From assembly GCF_910594005.1 (NCBI RefSeq), contig NC_057845.1:5490001-5554000 (forward strand): a stretch of DNA of 64,000 nucleotides. Reading direction: 5' to 3'. The position numbers were made by a program, and so were the translations under genes. The notes under the pieces are model-generated. The model was not told the origin of the DNA and made no database searches. It saw only the letters and a list, made by a program, of their open reading frames with translations. Source of the DNA: Cervus elaphus. Lineage: Eukaryota; Chordata; Mammalia; Artiodactyla; Cervidae. This document shows, one piece after another, positions 43,002 to 54,733 of this stretch; the first letter of the stretch is position 1; each line of letters begins with the position of its first letter.

Positions 43002-43465
43002 CCCCAAAAGAGATATTTCATGAACAAATCATCAGCTAAACGGGTAACTGAGTACTCAGAGGCTGGACTGAGAGTGAGGCTCGTCCAGCCTGGCCTCCAT
43101 CCACGAGCTCCCCACCAGGGTCCCTCTGCAGCTCCATCCCGGAATGGCCTCAACCCCTCAGGCTCACATGGAATCTTCTGGAACACAGCGCACAGACTGA
43201 CGAAGCCTCAGGAGAGGTTCCTCCAAGCAGACACCTAGACGGATCCTGAGCCAGCTCCTCAGCCTTTTTCTAGTCCAGCTTATGTCGAGTCTGGTTAGGG
43301 TTCAAGCTGCCTTCCGGGTGACACCTTCCAGAGTGGTGGCCCTCTGACCCATCTCCTCACTACCTCTTCTTTTTCTGGAACCTGCAGATGCTGCCTCTGT
43401 CAGAATAGGCTTGGGGTCACGGGGAAATTCCCCCACTACCTGTGACTGGAACATCCTAAGGGGGA
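43002..43465. other. Unassigned GC-rich DNA
   Basis: Unique-looking sequence after the solo LTR. No gene or repeat recognised. Confidence 0.35.
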
Positions 43466-43467
43466 TC

Positions 43468-43658
43468 CCTGAGGCTGGAAAAGATTGAAGGCAAAAGGAG
43501 AAGGGGATGGCAGAGGATGAGATGGTTGGATGGCATCACTGACTCCATGGACATGAATTTGAGCAAACTCCAAGAGACAGTGGAGGACAGAGGAGCCTGG
43601 CATGCTGCAGTCCATGGGGGTCAAAGTCAGACACAATTGAGTGACTGGACAACAACAA
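43468..43658 (+). mobile_element. BovB 3' tail fragment
   Basis: GAGGCTGGAAAAGATTGAAG through GGATGGCATCACTGACTCCA to a CAACAACAA tail. 5'-truncated BovB. Confidence 0.85.
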
Positions 43659-43659
43659 A

Positions 43660-44286
43660 ATGGGGTGGTATTTCTGGACCAGGTCCTTTACTCTGTTCTG
43701 GGCCAGTCAGGGGAGTGGGTGCTGCTTTTTGACTAGAATGGCCAGCTGGGGATTTATGGGGACAGGAGAATCACCCACAAAAATCCCCCAGTGAATTACT
43801 GGCTGTGTTTGCACACAGCTTCCTGTAAAGATGGCTTCATCTTTTCAAGACAAGAAGCCACTAATCCTCTTTACTGACAAGACATCACGTATCAAAATAG
43901 AAAGAAAAGAAAACCAATGGAAGAACCAGGCTCATCATATCTTTTCTTACTTCACCTGGATCACTGGGGACCCGGCCCACACAGTCTGTTCTTAGCTGAT
44001 CTCAAACAGATGCCTGCTGTTGGCTTCCTGTTGTTCTGTCTCACTGAGAAAGTCTGAGTGACTTGGTCTGCCTCTTTGCGTGGTGGCCAGGCTCCTCTTT
44101 CTGGGAGAATCTGGAATAATCTTCTTAAAGCAGATTCTTCCCTGAGAAAGCACAGTGTATTCAAGGAAAATGCCCAGACAAGGAAGTCAGAGATGTAGGT
44201 GAATCTTTGTTTAGCTCTGTGTTCTTCATCAGAGTGAAGTGAAGTGATTCCATCTCTCTAACTTCATTTTTCTTATTTGTATATAG
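43660..44286. other. Unassigned DNA
   Basis: No recognised element. Short frames lack motifs. Confidence 0.35.
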
Positions 44287-44800
44287 CTTACTCCTTGGAA
44301 GGAAAGTTATGACCAACCTAGATAGCATATTAAAAAGCAGAGACATTACTTTGCCAACAAGTCCATCTAGTCAAGGCTATGTGGTCATGTATGGATGTGA
44401 GAGTTGGACTGTGAAGAAAGCTGAGTGCTGAAAAATTGATGTTTTTGAACTGTGGTGTTGGAGAAGACTCTTGAGAGTCCCTTGGACTGCAAGGAGATCC
44501 AACCAGTCCATCCTAAAGGAGATCAGTCCTGGGTGTTCATTGGAAGGACTGATATTGAAGCTGAAACTCCAATACTTTGGCCGCCTCATGCGAAGAGTTG
44601 ACTCATTGGAAAAGACTCTGGTGCTGGGAGGGATTGGGGGCAGGAGGAGAAGGGGATGACAGAGGATGAGATGGCTGGATGGCATCACCAACTCAATGGA
44701 CATGAGTTTGAGTAAACTCCGGGAGCTGGTGATGGACAGGGAGGCCTGGCGTGCTGTGATTCATGGGGTCTCAAAGAGTCGGACACGACTGAGCAAATAA
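44287..44800 (+). mobile_element. BovB LINE 3' end
   Basis: GCTTACTCCTTGGAAGGAAA to GGACACGACTGAGCAAATAA. It covers the C-terminal coding part and 3' UTR of BovB, with frameshifts (for example a small deletion near 44380). Confidence 0.88.
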
Positions 44801-44819
44801 ACTGATAGAGATCAAACAT

Positions 44820-44945
44820 AAATTCGTTGACTGCTAACTGTGTGACCTTGGGCTAGTTACGTAACTTCTCCAGGCCTTAGTTTCCTTTTATCAGTGAAAT
44901 GGATAAACATTGATGTCTATTTCAAGGTTGTTGCTGATACCAAAT
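44820..44945 (+). mobile_element. MIR SINE
   Basis: The MIR core CTGTGTGACCTTGGGCTAGT with TTAGTTTCCTTTTATCAGTG and AAATGGATAAAC is easily recognised. Confidence 0.75.
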
Positions 44946-44956
44946 TGCTGTGTGTA

Positions 44957-45160
44957 AAGGGTGACTCAGATAGTGAAGAATCTGCCTGTAATGCAGGAGA
45001 CCTGGGTTTGATCCCTGGGTCGGGAAGGTCCCCTGGAGACAGGAATGGCTACCCACTCCAGTATTCTTGCCTGGAGAATTCCATGGGCCGAGGAGCCTGG
45101 TGGGCTCCAGCCCATGGGGTTCCAAAGAGTCGGACACAACTGAAGCAACTTAGCACACAC
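44957..45160 (+). mobile_element. Bov-tA SINE
   Basis: AAGGGTGACTCAGATAGTGA head variant, GATCCCTGGGTCGGGAAGGT and BovA body to GGACACAACTGAAGCAACTT. Confidence 0.88.
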
Positions 45161-45165
45161 GCACA

Positions 45166-45700
45166 CCTAGTGTGGCCGATTAAATATGGCCTAAAGCTTT
45201 GCAGCTCAATAAGTAGAATCTGTCCAGCTTTGGAAACTGTGCTGGCCTTGTGCTTTTCTTTGACTAAGAAGATGGCAAGTGACCTTGTCTGACTTCCAGA
45301 ACCAGCACACTGCCCTGAGGATATCAGGAGAGGAATCTGGTCTAACCAGCTGGGAGATGAGGGGGCCGTGGGGTGAACTGAGGTGAAGCTGGTACTAACT
45401 CCTTCTATTAATACATCCCTCTCCACTCACATGGTCTGTGTCCCTAAGGAAACCTGACCAGCACCACAGAATGTCAATGTTAAAAAGACTTCTTCACAGG
45501 CAATTCTTTTGGAAAAAGGTATTCCGGAGCCACATACATACCTTGAGGTCTTCTCCAGGGCATGTCAGGTGCCAGGGACTGGTGTTAGCTGCAGCTCTTC
45601 ATATTGGGAGAGTATGACAGGCTTGTCAGGCGTTTCGGAGCTTCAGGCGTGAAAAGCACGCCTGGAATGGCAAACGCTCCCAGTTGAATTGTCCTTATAG
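45166..45700. other. Unassigned DNA
   Basis: No recognised repeat or gene. Confidence 0.35.
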
Positions 45701-45704
45701 AAGT

Positions 45705-45824
45705 TTTGTTTGGCCACGCCGCATGACTTGTGGGACCTTAGTTCTCCGATCAGGGATTTCACCTGGGCCCTTGGCAGTGGTGGGAGCATGCAGTCCTAAC
45801 CATTGGACTGCCAGGGAATTCCCA
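45705..45824 (-). mobile_element. CHR-type SINE
   Basis: Antisense: TTTGTTTGGCCACGCCGCAT, TTAGTTCTCCGATCAGGGAT, CATTGGACTGCCAGGGAATT. Confidence 0.85.
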
Positions 45825-46284
45825 GGGATGGTGAGGTTTTATTATTAGGGTGAATGAAATGTCCCCTGTGAACAGTTCCCTCTCTGTAATTCCAATTGAC
45901 TTAATTCTGCACTTTGGAGACCATGAAGAGGTCAGAGGAAGGTCAGGTCTTGAGTTTCAATCAGCATCGAACCTTTTATGTCTAAGGATTCTGTCAACAT
46001 GGAATCCTGAGCTTAGAGAAGAAAGGAGAACATCATAAGGTAAAGGCATTTTGCACCATCTGAGCAATTTGAGTCTTTCTCTAGGCCAGAAAGAAGTATC
46101 TATCTGAGGAAAATAAGAGTATGATGGCTTATAGTTGTTAAGAATTTGCCCTTTGGTGTCAAATAGGTTGAAATGCAAATTCCACTTTTTACCTTGTAGC
46201 AGTTACATACTGCTGTGTAACAAATCACCCAATTTTTTTTTTAATGACTTGAATTAGGAACCATGCACTTGTTCAGAATTCCAG
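45825..46284. other. Unassigned DNA with old repeat scrap
   Basis: 46195-46232 (GTTACATACTGCTGTGTAAC) resembles an old LTR-type repeat edge. The rest is unassigned. Confidence 0.3.
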
Positions 46285-47880
46285 AGTTTGGACTGGTATA
46301 TATCTGTTAATCCCAAACTCCTAATTCATTTATCCCACCCCCACATTCCCTTTGTTAACCATAAATTTGTTTTCTATGTCTGTGAGTCTGTTTTACAAAT
46401 AAATTCATTTATATTATTGTTTAGATTCCATATATATGTGATATCAAATAATATTTGTTTTTCTCTTCCTGCCTTACTTTATTCAGTATGATAATCCCTA
46501 GGTCTATCCATGTTGCTGAAAATTTCAATATTTTAGTCTTTTTGATAGCTGAGTAATATTCCACATATATATATGTATATATACCACACCTTATCCATTC
46601 ATCTGTTGATAGACACTTAGGTTGCTTCCAGTTCTTGGCTATTGTAAATAGTGTTGCTGTGAATGTATAGGTGCATGTATCTTTTCAAACTGAGTTTTCA
46701 TCTTTTCCAGATATATGCTCAGGAGTGGGATTGCTGGATCTCTACTTGGTAACTCTACTTTTAGTTTTTTAAGGAAACTCCATACCGTTTTTCATTATGG
46801 CTGCACCAATTTACATTCCCACCAACCATGCAGGAGAGTTCCTTTTTGTTCACACCTTTTCCAGCATTATTTGTAGACTTTTTGACAATGGCCATTCTGA
46901 CTGGTGTGAGGTGATACCTCACTGCGGTTTTGATTTTCATTTCTTTAATAATTAGTGATGTGGAGCATCTTTTCCTGTGCCTGTTGGCCATCTGTATGTC
47001 TTCTTTGGAGAGACATACATGCCCAATGTTTGATTGTGTTGTTGTTGTTGTTGTTTTATATTTAGTTACATAAGCTGTTTGTATATTTTGGAAATTAAGC
47101 CCTTGTTGGTCTTAGCATTTCCAAATATTTTCTCCCAGTACACAGGTTGTCTTTTTGTTTTGTTTATGGTTCCCTTTGCTGTGCGAAAGATTTTAAGGTT
47201 GATTACCTCTCATTTGTTTATTTTTGCTTTAATTTCTTTTGCCTTGGAGAGTGATAAGGCAAGAAGATAATGCTATGATTTATGTCTGAGAATGTTTTGC
47301 CTATGTTCTCTTCTAGGAATTTTATGGTGCCATGTCTTATATTTGGGTCTTTAAATCATTTTGAGTTTATTTTCGTATATTGTATGAGGGAGTGTTCTAA
47401 CTTCATTGATTTACATGCAGCTGTCCAGCTGTCCCAACACCATTTGCTGAAGAGACTGTTTTTTCTCCATTGTATGTTTCTGCCTCCTTTGTCAAAGAAT
47501 AATTGGCCATTAGGCATATGAGTGTATTCCGGGCTCTCTATTGTGTTACATTTATCCATGTGTCTGTTTTTACACCAATGCTACACAATGCAGTTTTGAT
47601 TACTGTCACTTTTTAGTATTGTCTTGGGTCTGGGAGATTTATGCCTCCAACCTTGTTCTTTTGCCTGAGGATTGCTTTAGCAATTCTGGGTCTTCCATGG
47701 TTTCTTATCAATTTTAGGCTTATTTGCTCTAGTTCTGTGAAAAATGTCATGCATAATTTGATAGGGATCACACTAAATCTGTCCATTGATTTGGGTAGTA
47801 TGACCATTTTAACAATATTAGTTCTTCCAATCCCTGGAGCTTTCCTAACAACTCCAAACCAGCTGCATGTATCCTGCCAG
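46285..47880 (-). mobile_element. Artiodactyl L1, minus strand, ~1.6 kb
   Basis: Antisense L1 from the 3' UTR (CCCACCCCCACATTCCCTTT) through the ORF2 C-terminus (46761-46991 frame, MANRHRKRCSTSLIIKEM) into the region after the reverse transcriptase (ATGACCATTTTAACAATATT). It includes a (TTG)n tract at 47037-47057. Multiple stops and frameshifts break it. Confidence 0.85.
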
Positions 47881-48065
47881 GTCAGATGTGGGGCTACATC
47901 CTTAGATGTTCACCCCAAAGTGGCTCATTTTTTCATTCCTCAGGAATGATGTGCTTATGAGCACAGATTTTGGAGCCAAGTGGCTTGGGCCCTAGCCCTG
48001 GTTCATCTATTGCTTTCTGACTCTGTGATTGGGATCCAATTGCTTCTCTATAAAATGGGAATAGT

Positions 48066-48190
48066 GGGGACTTCCCTGGTGGTCCATTGGTTAAGACTCT
48101 GTACTTTCAGTGCAGATGGTGGATGTTCAATTCCTGGTCAAGGAACTAAAATCCCATATGTTTCAGGATATGGGCAAAAACGAAATTTTA
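48066..48190 (+). mobile_element. CHR-type SINE
   Basis: GGGGACTTCCCTGGTGGTCC head and CAAGGAACTAAAATCCCATA core. First of two consecutive CHR insertions within a MIR. Confidence 0.82.
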
Positions 48191-48430
48191 AAGGGACTTC
48201 ACTGGTGACCCTGTGATTAAGAATTTGCCTTGCAGTGCAAGGGACGTGGGTTCCACCTCTTGTGGGGGAACTAAGATTCCCGCACGCTATGGAGCAAGTA
48301 AGCCCGCATGCCACTAGAGAGTCCTTGCGCCACAAGGAAAGACCCAGCACCGTGCAGCAAAGACTCCAAGTGCCACAACTGAGGCCCAATGCAGTCAAGG
48401 AAATAAATGTTTTCTTAAATAAAAAAGTTA
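48191..48430 (+). mobile_element. CHR-type SINE
   Basis: GGGACTTCACTGGTGACCCT head, GGGGGAACTAAGATTCCCGC core and an A-rich tail. Together with the previous SINE it is bounded by AAATGGGAATAGTG and AAATGAGAATAATG, so this copy probably inserted into the tail of the first. Confidence 0.82.
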
Positions 48431-48540
48431 AATGAGAATAATGATAACCTACCTCAGGGGTTATCCCAAGGGTTAATGTGCTAACGCACCTGCCACCCCT
48501 GGGCGATGCCTGGAACAGCACACACTGAGTTTGGCCCTGT

Positions 48541-48998
48541 TGTTATTACTTAGGCTTTGCAGCATTTGCTGCTACTAATGAACCCTCTTTTTGGTCCTCT
48601 TCATTATGTGGCACTAATACTGGCTGCTGCTTCAATTATTATTGTTCTTGTACATTCATTCAATCTTTCCTTTTTTCTTCCTTTTTTTCAAACATTGCCG
48701 GCATGCTTTCCACGTATTAGTCACTGTGCCAGACAAAGGGGACCAAAAAAAAAATCAGTTCAGCTGTGGTCTTGGTCCTCATGCAGACAGTCCAGTAAAC
48801 TTTAAAAACCCTAATAGGAAGAAAGTACGAGAGTGTGATAAATGCTTCGGTAAGTACAGTACGATGCTATAGGAGCCCAGAGTGGAAGCAGCTACTATAA
48901 CCTTGTGTGTGTGTGTTCTAGAAAGCTGTTACAACAAATTATGTTGGGATAACTAGGCCATTACCTGGGGCTTACAAATATTTTGGCTGCACTTCACT
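48541..48998. other. Unassigned DNA
   Basis: Includes a short (TG)n at 48904-48917. No gene or repeat recognised. Confidence 0.35.
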
Positions 48999-49239
48999 TG
49001 AAATTTGACTGTAACTGGATTTGACTTGTATTTAGTGGCTCCATTTCCTCAGGGTTGAAAAAGAGGTCACATCTCTCCGGAATGAGACTTGACAGCGAGT
49101 AGCATTTCTTCTCGGTGAATTGCTTGTAGGGAGGAAGACCGCCACACGGCACTGTGTATAGGATAACTTGGTATGTTACAGCTGGGCTGGTGGACCACGC
49201 TGTCCCAGTAATGGAGTTTTCAAAAAATTTAATCTGTAT
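48999..49239 (-). CDS. Candidate protein-coding exon, unrecognised
   Basis: A 241-bp minus-strand stretch is open in one frame and sits between a good acceptor (a pyrimidine-rich stretch, then CATACAG at 49250-49240 as read on the minus strand) and a plausible donor (CAA then GTGAAGT at 49001-48992). The frame reads with a protein-like texture: PCGGLPPYKQF, then CYSLSSLIPERCDLFFNP, with three cysteines. No known domain is recognised, and no partner exon was identified in the window. It may be an exon of a gene lying mostly outside, a decayed exon, or chance. Confidence 0.3.
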
Positions 49240-50040
49240 CTGTATGAAAGAAATCCGCAGACCTAGTTTATAAAAAGTCAAACAGTATTTAAAAGCTTCT
49301 ATTGAAAACAGCAGTCCCTTAACCCATGCCTTCTCTTCTATTTAATCTCTCCTTCCCCAAGGGAAACACTGCCAAGTCTCTTAAGATGTTTCTTATGGTT
49401 CACCTCTGTGTTTCTAAATAATATGTATATATTGCTTTTTCTTGATTTCTCTATTTTGGATGTTTTTGTTCCCCATCCCTCCCCCAGTACTCACTCACTT
49501 CTTTGCCTCCCCAGCCTTCTAATTTATATATACAGCTATGTAACAGTATTTAGGGTTAGTATTTTTTTGACCATGTAGATACACTCACAGCTGAACCACA
49601 GAGATGACTGTGATTACCTTTTCTCTCTCATACAGTGTTTTTGTTTTCCTAGAGTTAGTAACTGGCTTATTTTAAAATTTCCTTAACTTTCTATGTTCTT
49701 GCCATTAATTCACTGTCTCTATCAGAGCTTAAATTTTTTTTGAATAGTGGCACACCAAGCTCCATTTTTATCTTAGATGTGTCTCTCGTGAGTCATTTTT
49801 GGACTTGCTGAGACTGGCCTCCAAGCACCAATTCTGCCATGTCCCTCTACACTCATCACAGGATTTCCCTTCCTTAACCCCACGAGTGTGCCCCTCAACT
49901 CTTTCCCATGTTGGATCCTTTATTTCTTTGACTTCACATGGTCTTCATTTAAAAAACTACTTCCCTGTTTTGATAGAGCATCTTAGTAGGTAGAGTCCAT
50001 GAATGTCAGAAAATAACTTGATTCTACCCCCAGCTTGATT
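49240..50040. other. Unassigned AT-rich DNA
   Basis: No gene, RNA or clear repeat recognised. Confidence 0.35.
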
Positions 50041-50044
50041 GCTA

Positions 50045-50545
50045 GATTAGTTGGTGATGTTTAATTTTATATGTCAGCTTGTCTGGACTAAGGGATGCCC
50101 AGATATCTGTTTAAAACATTATTCCTGGGTGTGTCTATGAGGGCATTTCTGGATGAGATAAGCATTTAATTCAATAGACTGAGTAAAAAAGATCCACTCA
50201 CATCCACTCAAATAGAACAAAAAAGTGAAGGAAAGGCAACTTCTCTCTTTCTTCTTAAGCTGGGCTATCTATCTTCTCTTATCCTTGGACATCAAAGCTC
50301 CTGGTTCTCATGCCTTCAAATTCTGGCACTTATTCCAGTGGCCACTCAATCCCCAGGCCTTCAGCCTCAGACTGAATTATACCTCTGGGTTTTCTGGCTA
50401 TTCAGCTTGCAGATGGCAGACTGTGGGACTACTGAGACTCTGTAACTGCAAGAGTAAATTTCCTCTTATGTCGGTATCATCTGTAGCCATATCATTTACA
50501 TCTTTTAATATTATCGGTTGTGTTTTTCTGGAGAACTCTAACATA
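50045..50545. repeat. Ancient LTR-like mammalian repeat
   Basis: GGTGATGTTTAATTTTATAT, AGATATCTGTTTAAAACATT, GGATGAGATAAGCATTTAAT and TTTTTCTGGAGAACTCTAAC match a widespread old repeat. An antisense piece of the same family is at 62980-63140. Family name not assigned. Confidence 0.5.
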
Positions 50546-51180
50546 GCTGGGTATAAAATTTTATTTTTACAAATAATTTTCACTCAGTTTTAAAAGCATT
50601 GTTCCATTCTTTATTGGATTTCTATTTTTATGATTGGAAAGTCAAATGCTGTTCTAATTCCAAATCCTCATATGTGCCTATTTTTTTTCTTCCTTGGGGT
50701 TTTTAGGATATTTTCCTGTGCCAGCTCTCCTAAAATCTTACAATGGTTGGCTTTCACATGGGCCTCCTTTTCTTTCTTTTTCAGAGAGATTCAAATTAGT
50801 CCTTTCAATCTGGAGACAAATGCTTTCAGTTGGAAATATTTCTTCTATATTTGTTCTTTGATAACATCTTTGCCTATTCTTTTTTCTCTTTATCTAAAAC
50901 TCCTATTATTCAATGTTGGCACACTTAGACTAACTCAGATTTTTCATCATCTTTTCCTTACTATTTTACGTTCTTTGCCTTATCCCTGGGTGATCTTTCA
51001 AATTTTTTCTTTAATCTCTTTGATTTTTTTTTCTTTTCTATTAATGAAAAAAGTACTCTCATACTTTGAATTTCCAAGAATTCTTTCTCATTCCATACAT
51101 CCTACAAATATTTCCTGTTTTTCCTAGCTTCAGCTTTTTGTTTTATTGCATAATACATTTTCATTTTTTCTGAGCAGGAC
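50546..51180 (-). mobile_element. Old L1/HAL1-type fragment
   Basis: T-rich antisense L1-like sequence (TTTAAAAGCATTGTTCCATT, GGTTTTTAGGATATTTTCCT). The plus-strand frame 50630-51127 is a by-product of its T-richness, not a gene. Confidence 0.5.
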
Positions 51181-51339
51181 TTTAAAATTTTTTATTTAAA
51201 AATTTTCCTTCTGCTGTCATCACTTTCTGTCTCCTTTGAGTTCTGCTTGTCTGTTGTTTTGTTCTGTCCATCATTCATGCCAGTTTTCCCTCAGATGCCA
51301 GGTGACACCCTGGTTTTCCATTCCTAATCAAAAGTGAAG

Positions 51340-51480
51340 CAAAGGGATTTACTTTTGGAGTGATAAAATGTTTGGAAATTAGATAGAAGTGCTGGTTGTA
51401 CAATATTGTGAATGTATGAACTGCCACTGAATTGTTCAGTTTAGAATGGTTTAAAAATAAAATAAAAAGAAAGAGAGGCA
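51340..51480 (+). mobile_element. Old L1M 3' end scrap
   Basis: GTGATAAAATGTTTGGAAAT, TGGTTGTACAATATTGTGAA and GCCACTGAATTGTTCAGTTT, followed by an A-rich end. Confidence 0.6.
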
Positions 51481-53720
51481 GTACAGTTTCTCCAGTGAGG
51501 AATCTTCAATCTCCTGCCTGGGTAGGAGAATAAGCCTGGATCCCAATGTCTGGGAATTCAAAAGAGGGGAAAGGACAAGTCAATTTTCACCTAGTCTTCT
51601 TTTCCTCACTGAGCCTGTCACCCCTCTCCTGACGTCTCTGAGGTCAAAGGCACTTGGTTCAACCTCTCCAGAGCATAAACCCTGGTGCAGTTCACTGCTG
51701 GGTTTGGGAGGGACACTCCTCTGGCTGGGTCAATCCGAAAGCTTTTCCTCATGCTAGTCCTGATTTTGGTCCCATCCACATCCCTGCTGTCCTGGATTTG
51801 TGGGTCTCCAAATCTTGAGATGTTCTAAACTTCCACTTCCTTCTTGATACTCAGCTGTCTGGAGCTAACCTCCAGACACAGCTTTCTTCACTCTGCTGGC
51901 CAGACTGTGTCTTTTTTTTTAAGCACAAAGATGCCATCTTTTTGGCTGAAGATGTTCCTCTGGGAGGTTGCTACTGAAGCTTCATTCTCTGAAGGAGGGC
52001 AGTGTGGAGAGATGCCTAAACACAGAATAGGGGTTGAGAGTCTTAGGATCTAGTCTTCCCTTTGGTGCTAACTGGCTGTTCTCACTTGAAAAATGTTAAG
52101 GGGCTGCTCTGCATTCCAGTTTCGTGACTATTTCCTGATCTGTCCAACAGTGGGTTGAAGGCAGATGCCTTTGCCAGTCCTCAAAGCCAGTGCTTGGCCA
52201 GAGGACTTTGGAAGATCAAGTGTCAGACCCTTTGGGAGTTCAGAATGACTGGGAGTCCCTTTGAAACCCCGAGCTGCCATTTGATCCCGTTGGTACCTTT
52301 GGAGCAACATTTTCAGCTAAAGGTATAAAGCGCATTAAAAAGTAAGAGAATACTTGAAATGCAAGATCATCCCCAGGGGACAGAATTGTTGAATAGAACA
52401 GGTGACTAGAGCTTAGCCTGTTGGCTGAAATGGATATACTTTAAATTTTCATGCATAAAGGATGGCTATTAGTTTGGCCTTTCAGTCCTCGACTCAGTGA
52501 CCCTTCTCCTTTCTTAGATCAAATTCTGGTTCTTTCTGGCTTCATACTGACTTTCCAAACTGCAGTTGAAACAGGAATGTCAGCAGAACTCATCCTAGAA
52601 TGGCCCATCAATACATTAGAAAAGCCAACACAAGCCAACGACACAGAACAAATATGTATATTCTAAAAAGACTTTTAAAAAGCAGCCTCGTTTATATACA
52701 GAAACCTCTGGAGGGGAGCAGGCTAAAGGGATACAAAAGGAAATACAGGCAGTTATGTAGGATCTCCTTTCAGACATTGTTTTAAAGTGCAGAGCCCTTT
52801 AAAGCTGTGTTCAGAATCTAGGCTACTTCTGAAAGTCTGCCATTAATTTTAGAAAATAAGAACTGAGGCGAGTTTGTGTGGCTTTGGTTTCATAAGTCTT
52901 GAGAGAAGCTTCCCTTTTACTTGTACACCTCAAATGAGTCCCTTCTCATCTTTCACTCCCCCTTGCTTGTCTGGACCCGTCTTTGTCATCGCCTCCAGCT
53001 TTCTTCTCTCCTTAAAGCCCCATCCTGTTTCTCTCTCTCCCTGTTACCTCAAACACCGCTGAGACTCTGCCCCAAGGTTGGGGGCCGTGAAATCTGTGCA
53101 GACATCCTGCCCTGACTGCCCTTTCCTTTAACCTGTGGCCTCTCCTGCCTCCTGCCAGGACAACCTCTTAGCCCTCTCCACGGAGCCTCTGAATCAATCC
53201 CTTTGGATCCCTGATGTTTATCTTCCAAGTTGAAAAGTTCAATTGCAGCCCAGAGTGGGGCCTTGGAGGCTGAGCAGGGGAAGGGGACTGTGATAGATTT
53301 CCCTCCGACCCTCATGACGCCATTCAATGCCCACCGAGGGGCCACTCAGGGTTCAACACCCTCAGGGCTGTGCCCACTGATGATTAACCAGCTGTGAGAG
53401 CGGCCAGCTCGCTCTGGTCTGCTCATTTCTTCTCTGAAATCTGATTTTCATCTCACTGCATTATTGCCTCTCACTTTTTTTTCTCTTTAGTGCAAATTCT
53501 TCAACCCTGTATGTCTGTTTTAACTGAAAAGTGCCGTGAGAAGAGCAGGTGGTGAGGAAGAAGCTCATAAGGTAACATCGCATTGTTCCACTTGCCTCCT
53601 AGTAAAACCATTGTGTTCGGGCTCTGGCCTACTGGAAAAGTGAGAGGGGAAACTCAGTTTCCCTTGATACGTTAAATCAAGTCTGGCTTTTTGCCTCGTT
53701 GACAAAAGAGTGGGTTTAAG
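51481..53720. other. Repeat-poor unique DNA (2.2 kb)
   Basis: The longest stretch without a recognised repeat in the window. Short frames on both strands lack motifs, and no RNA gene is recognised. If the window has regulatory DNA, this stretch and 31340-33165 are the more likely places, but the sequence alone does not show it. Confidence 0.4.
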
Positions 53721-53721
53721 A

Positions 53722-53882
53722 ACTTGCTTTTTAAATTTTATTTACTTTTTAAATTTTTGATTGGAGGATAATTGCTTTACCATGCTGTACTGATTTCTGC
53801 TATACAACAACGAGAATCAGCTGTAAGCATACATTTTTCCCCTCCCTCTGAGCCTCCTTACCACGTCCCCCCTCCTTCAAGA
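53722..53882 (-). mobile_element. Artiodactyl L1 3' UTR fragment
   Basis: TTTTGATTGGAGGATAATTG, TTTCTGCTATACAACAACGA and CCCCTCCCTCTGAGCCTCCT are antisense L1 3' end sequence. Confidence 0.7.
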
Positions 53883-53919
53883 GCTTGTTTTTTTAAAAAG
53901 GAAGCATATTTTTAAACAT

Positions 53920-54124
53920 GTGCTGTGCTGAGTTGCTCAGTTGTGTCTGACTCTGCAACCCCATGGACTTCGCCAGGCTCCTCTGTCCATAGGAATTCTC
54001 CAGGCAAGAGTACTGGAGTGGGTTGCCATGCCCTCCTCCAGGGGATCTTCCCAACCCAGGGATCAAACCCATGTCTCCTGCATTGCAGGTGGATTCTTTA
54101 CCATCTAAGCCACCAGGGAAGCCC
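53920..54124 (-). mobile_element. Bov-tA SINE with TSD
   Basis: Antisense Bov-tA between ATTTTTAAACAT copies at 53908-53919 and 54125-54136. Confidence 0.93.
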
Positions 54125-54148
54125 ATTTTTAAACATACCCATAGTCTG

Positions 54149-54262
54149 AAGAAATGGCAACCCACTCCAGTATTCTTGCCTGGAGAATCCCATGGACAGA
54201 GGAGCCTGGCAGGCCATGGTCCATAGGGTCACAGAGAGTTGGACAGGACTGAAGGGACTAAA
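54149..54262 (+). mobile_element. Bov-A monomer
   Basis: A single BovA unit without the tRNA head (AAATGGCAACCCACTCCAGT to GACTGAAGGGACTAAA). ACCCATAGTC occurs on both sides. Confidence 0.85.
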
Positions 54263-54733
54263 CACCCATAGTCCAAAGGACCCCGAAGTGCCTGTCAAAA
54301 GTGATCCAAAATCCTGAGCCCAGGAGAGAAATAGGAGACCCCAGCTGCGATCCCCAGGGAGAGGTCACATGGCATCTTGAGTTCTTGTGGTTCAGGTGGG
54401 GAAGCACGTGGGAAGCCAACGGATCCGCAGATGTTTCCCGGCTGATTTACTGTGCAATTTTGAACCATTAGCCTCTGCTCCACTGTTTCCTTATGTGCAA
54501 AATCAGAAAGTATAAAATAAAATACATTCAGAGATGACTTTTCATGGCATCTGTGTCGCGTGGAAGCAGTGTTCTGCACTGTATACCAACACACGTAGGC
54601 AAGGTAGGATTGGCTGGAAAGTCAGTTGCTGGGCTGGTTTCTGAGGATGTGGGTGCTTTGGTTTCTCCATTTACTCAGCTTTTACTATTAGCCTTTCCCA
54701 AACAACCAAGTTGGAAGACTTTTGATATTTGTA
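54263..54733. other. Unassigned DNA
   Basis: No recognised repeat or gene. Confidence 0.35.

Larger units (their letters stand above)
47955..48540 (+). mobile_element. MIR SINE split by two CHR SINEs
   Basis: The left MIR part is 47955-48065 (GGAGCCAAGTGGCTTGGGCC ... TCTATAAAATGGGAATAGTG) and the right part is 48431-48540 (AATGAGAATAATGATAACCT ... GCCTGGAACAGCAC). The intervening 365 bp are two CHR SINEs. Confidence 0.75.

Noticed and set aside
42882..43238. Overlapping frames near 42827-43238 as coding.
   Set aside because: Their first part lies in the solo LTR, and codon content is not protein-like across the LTR border.
50630..51127. A 165-codon frame rich in Phe, Ser and Leu, resembling a membrane protein.
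   Set aside because: It is read from T-rich antisense L1-like DNA; the composition explains the apparent hydrophobic segments.
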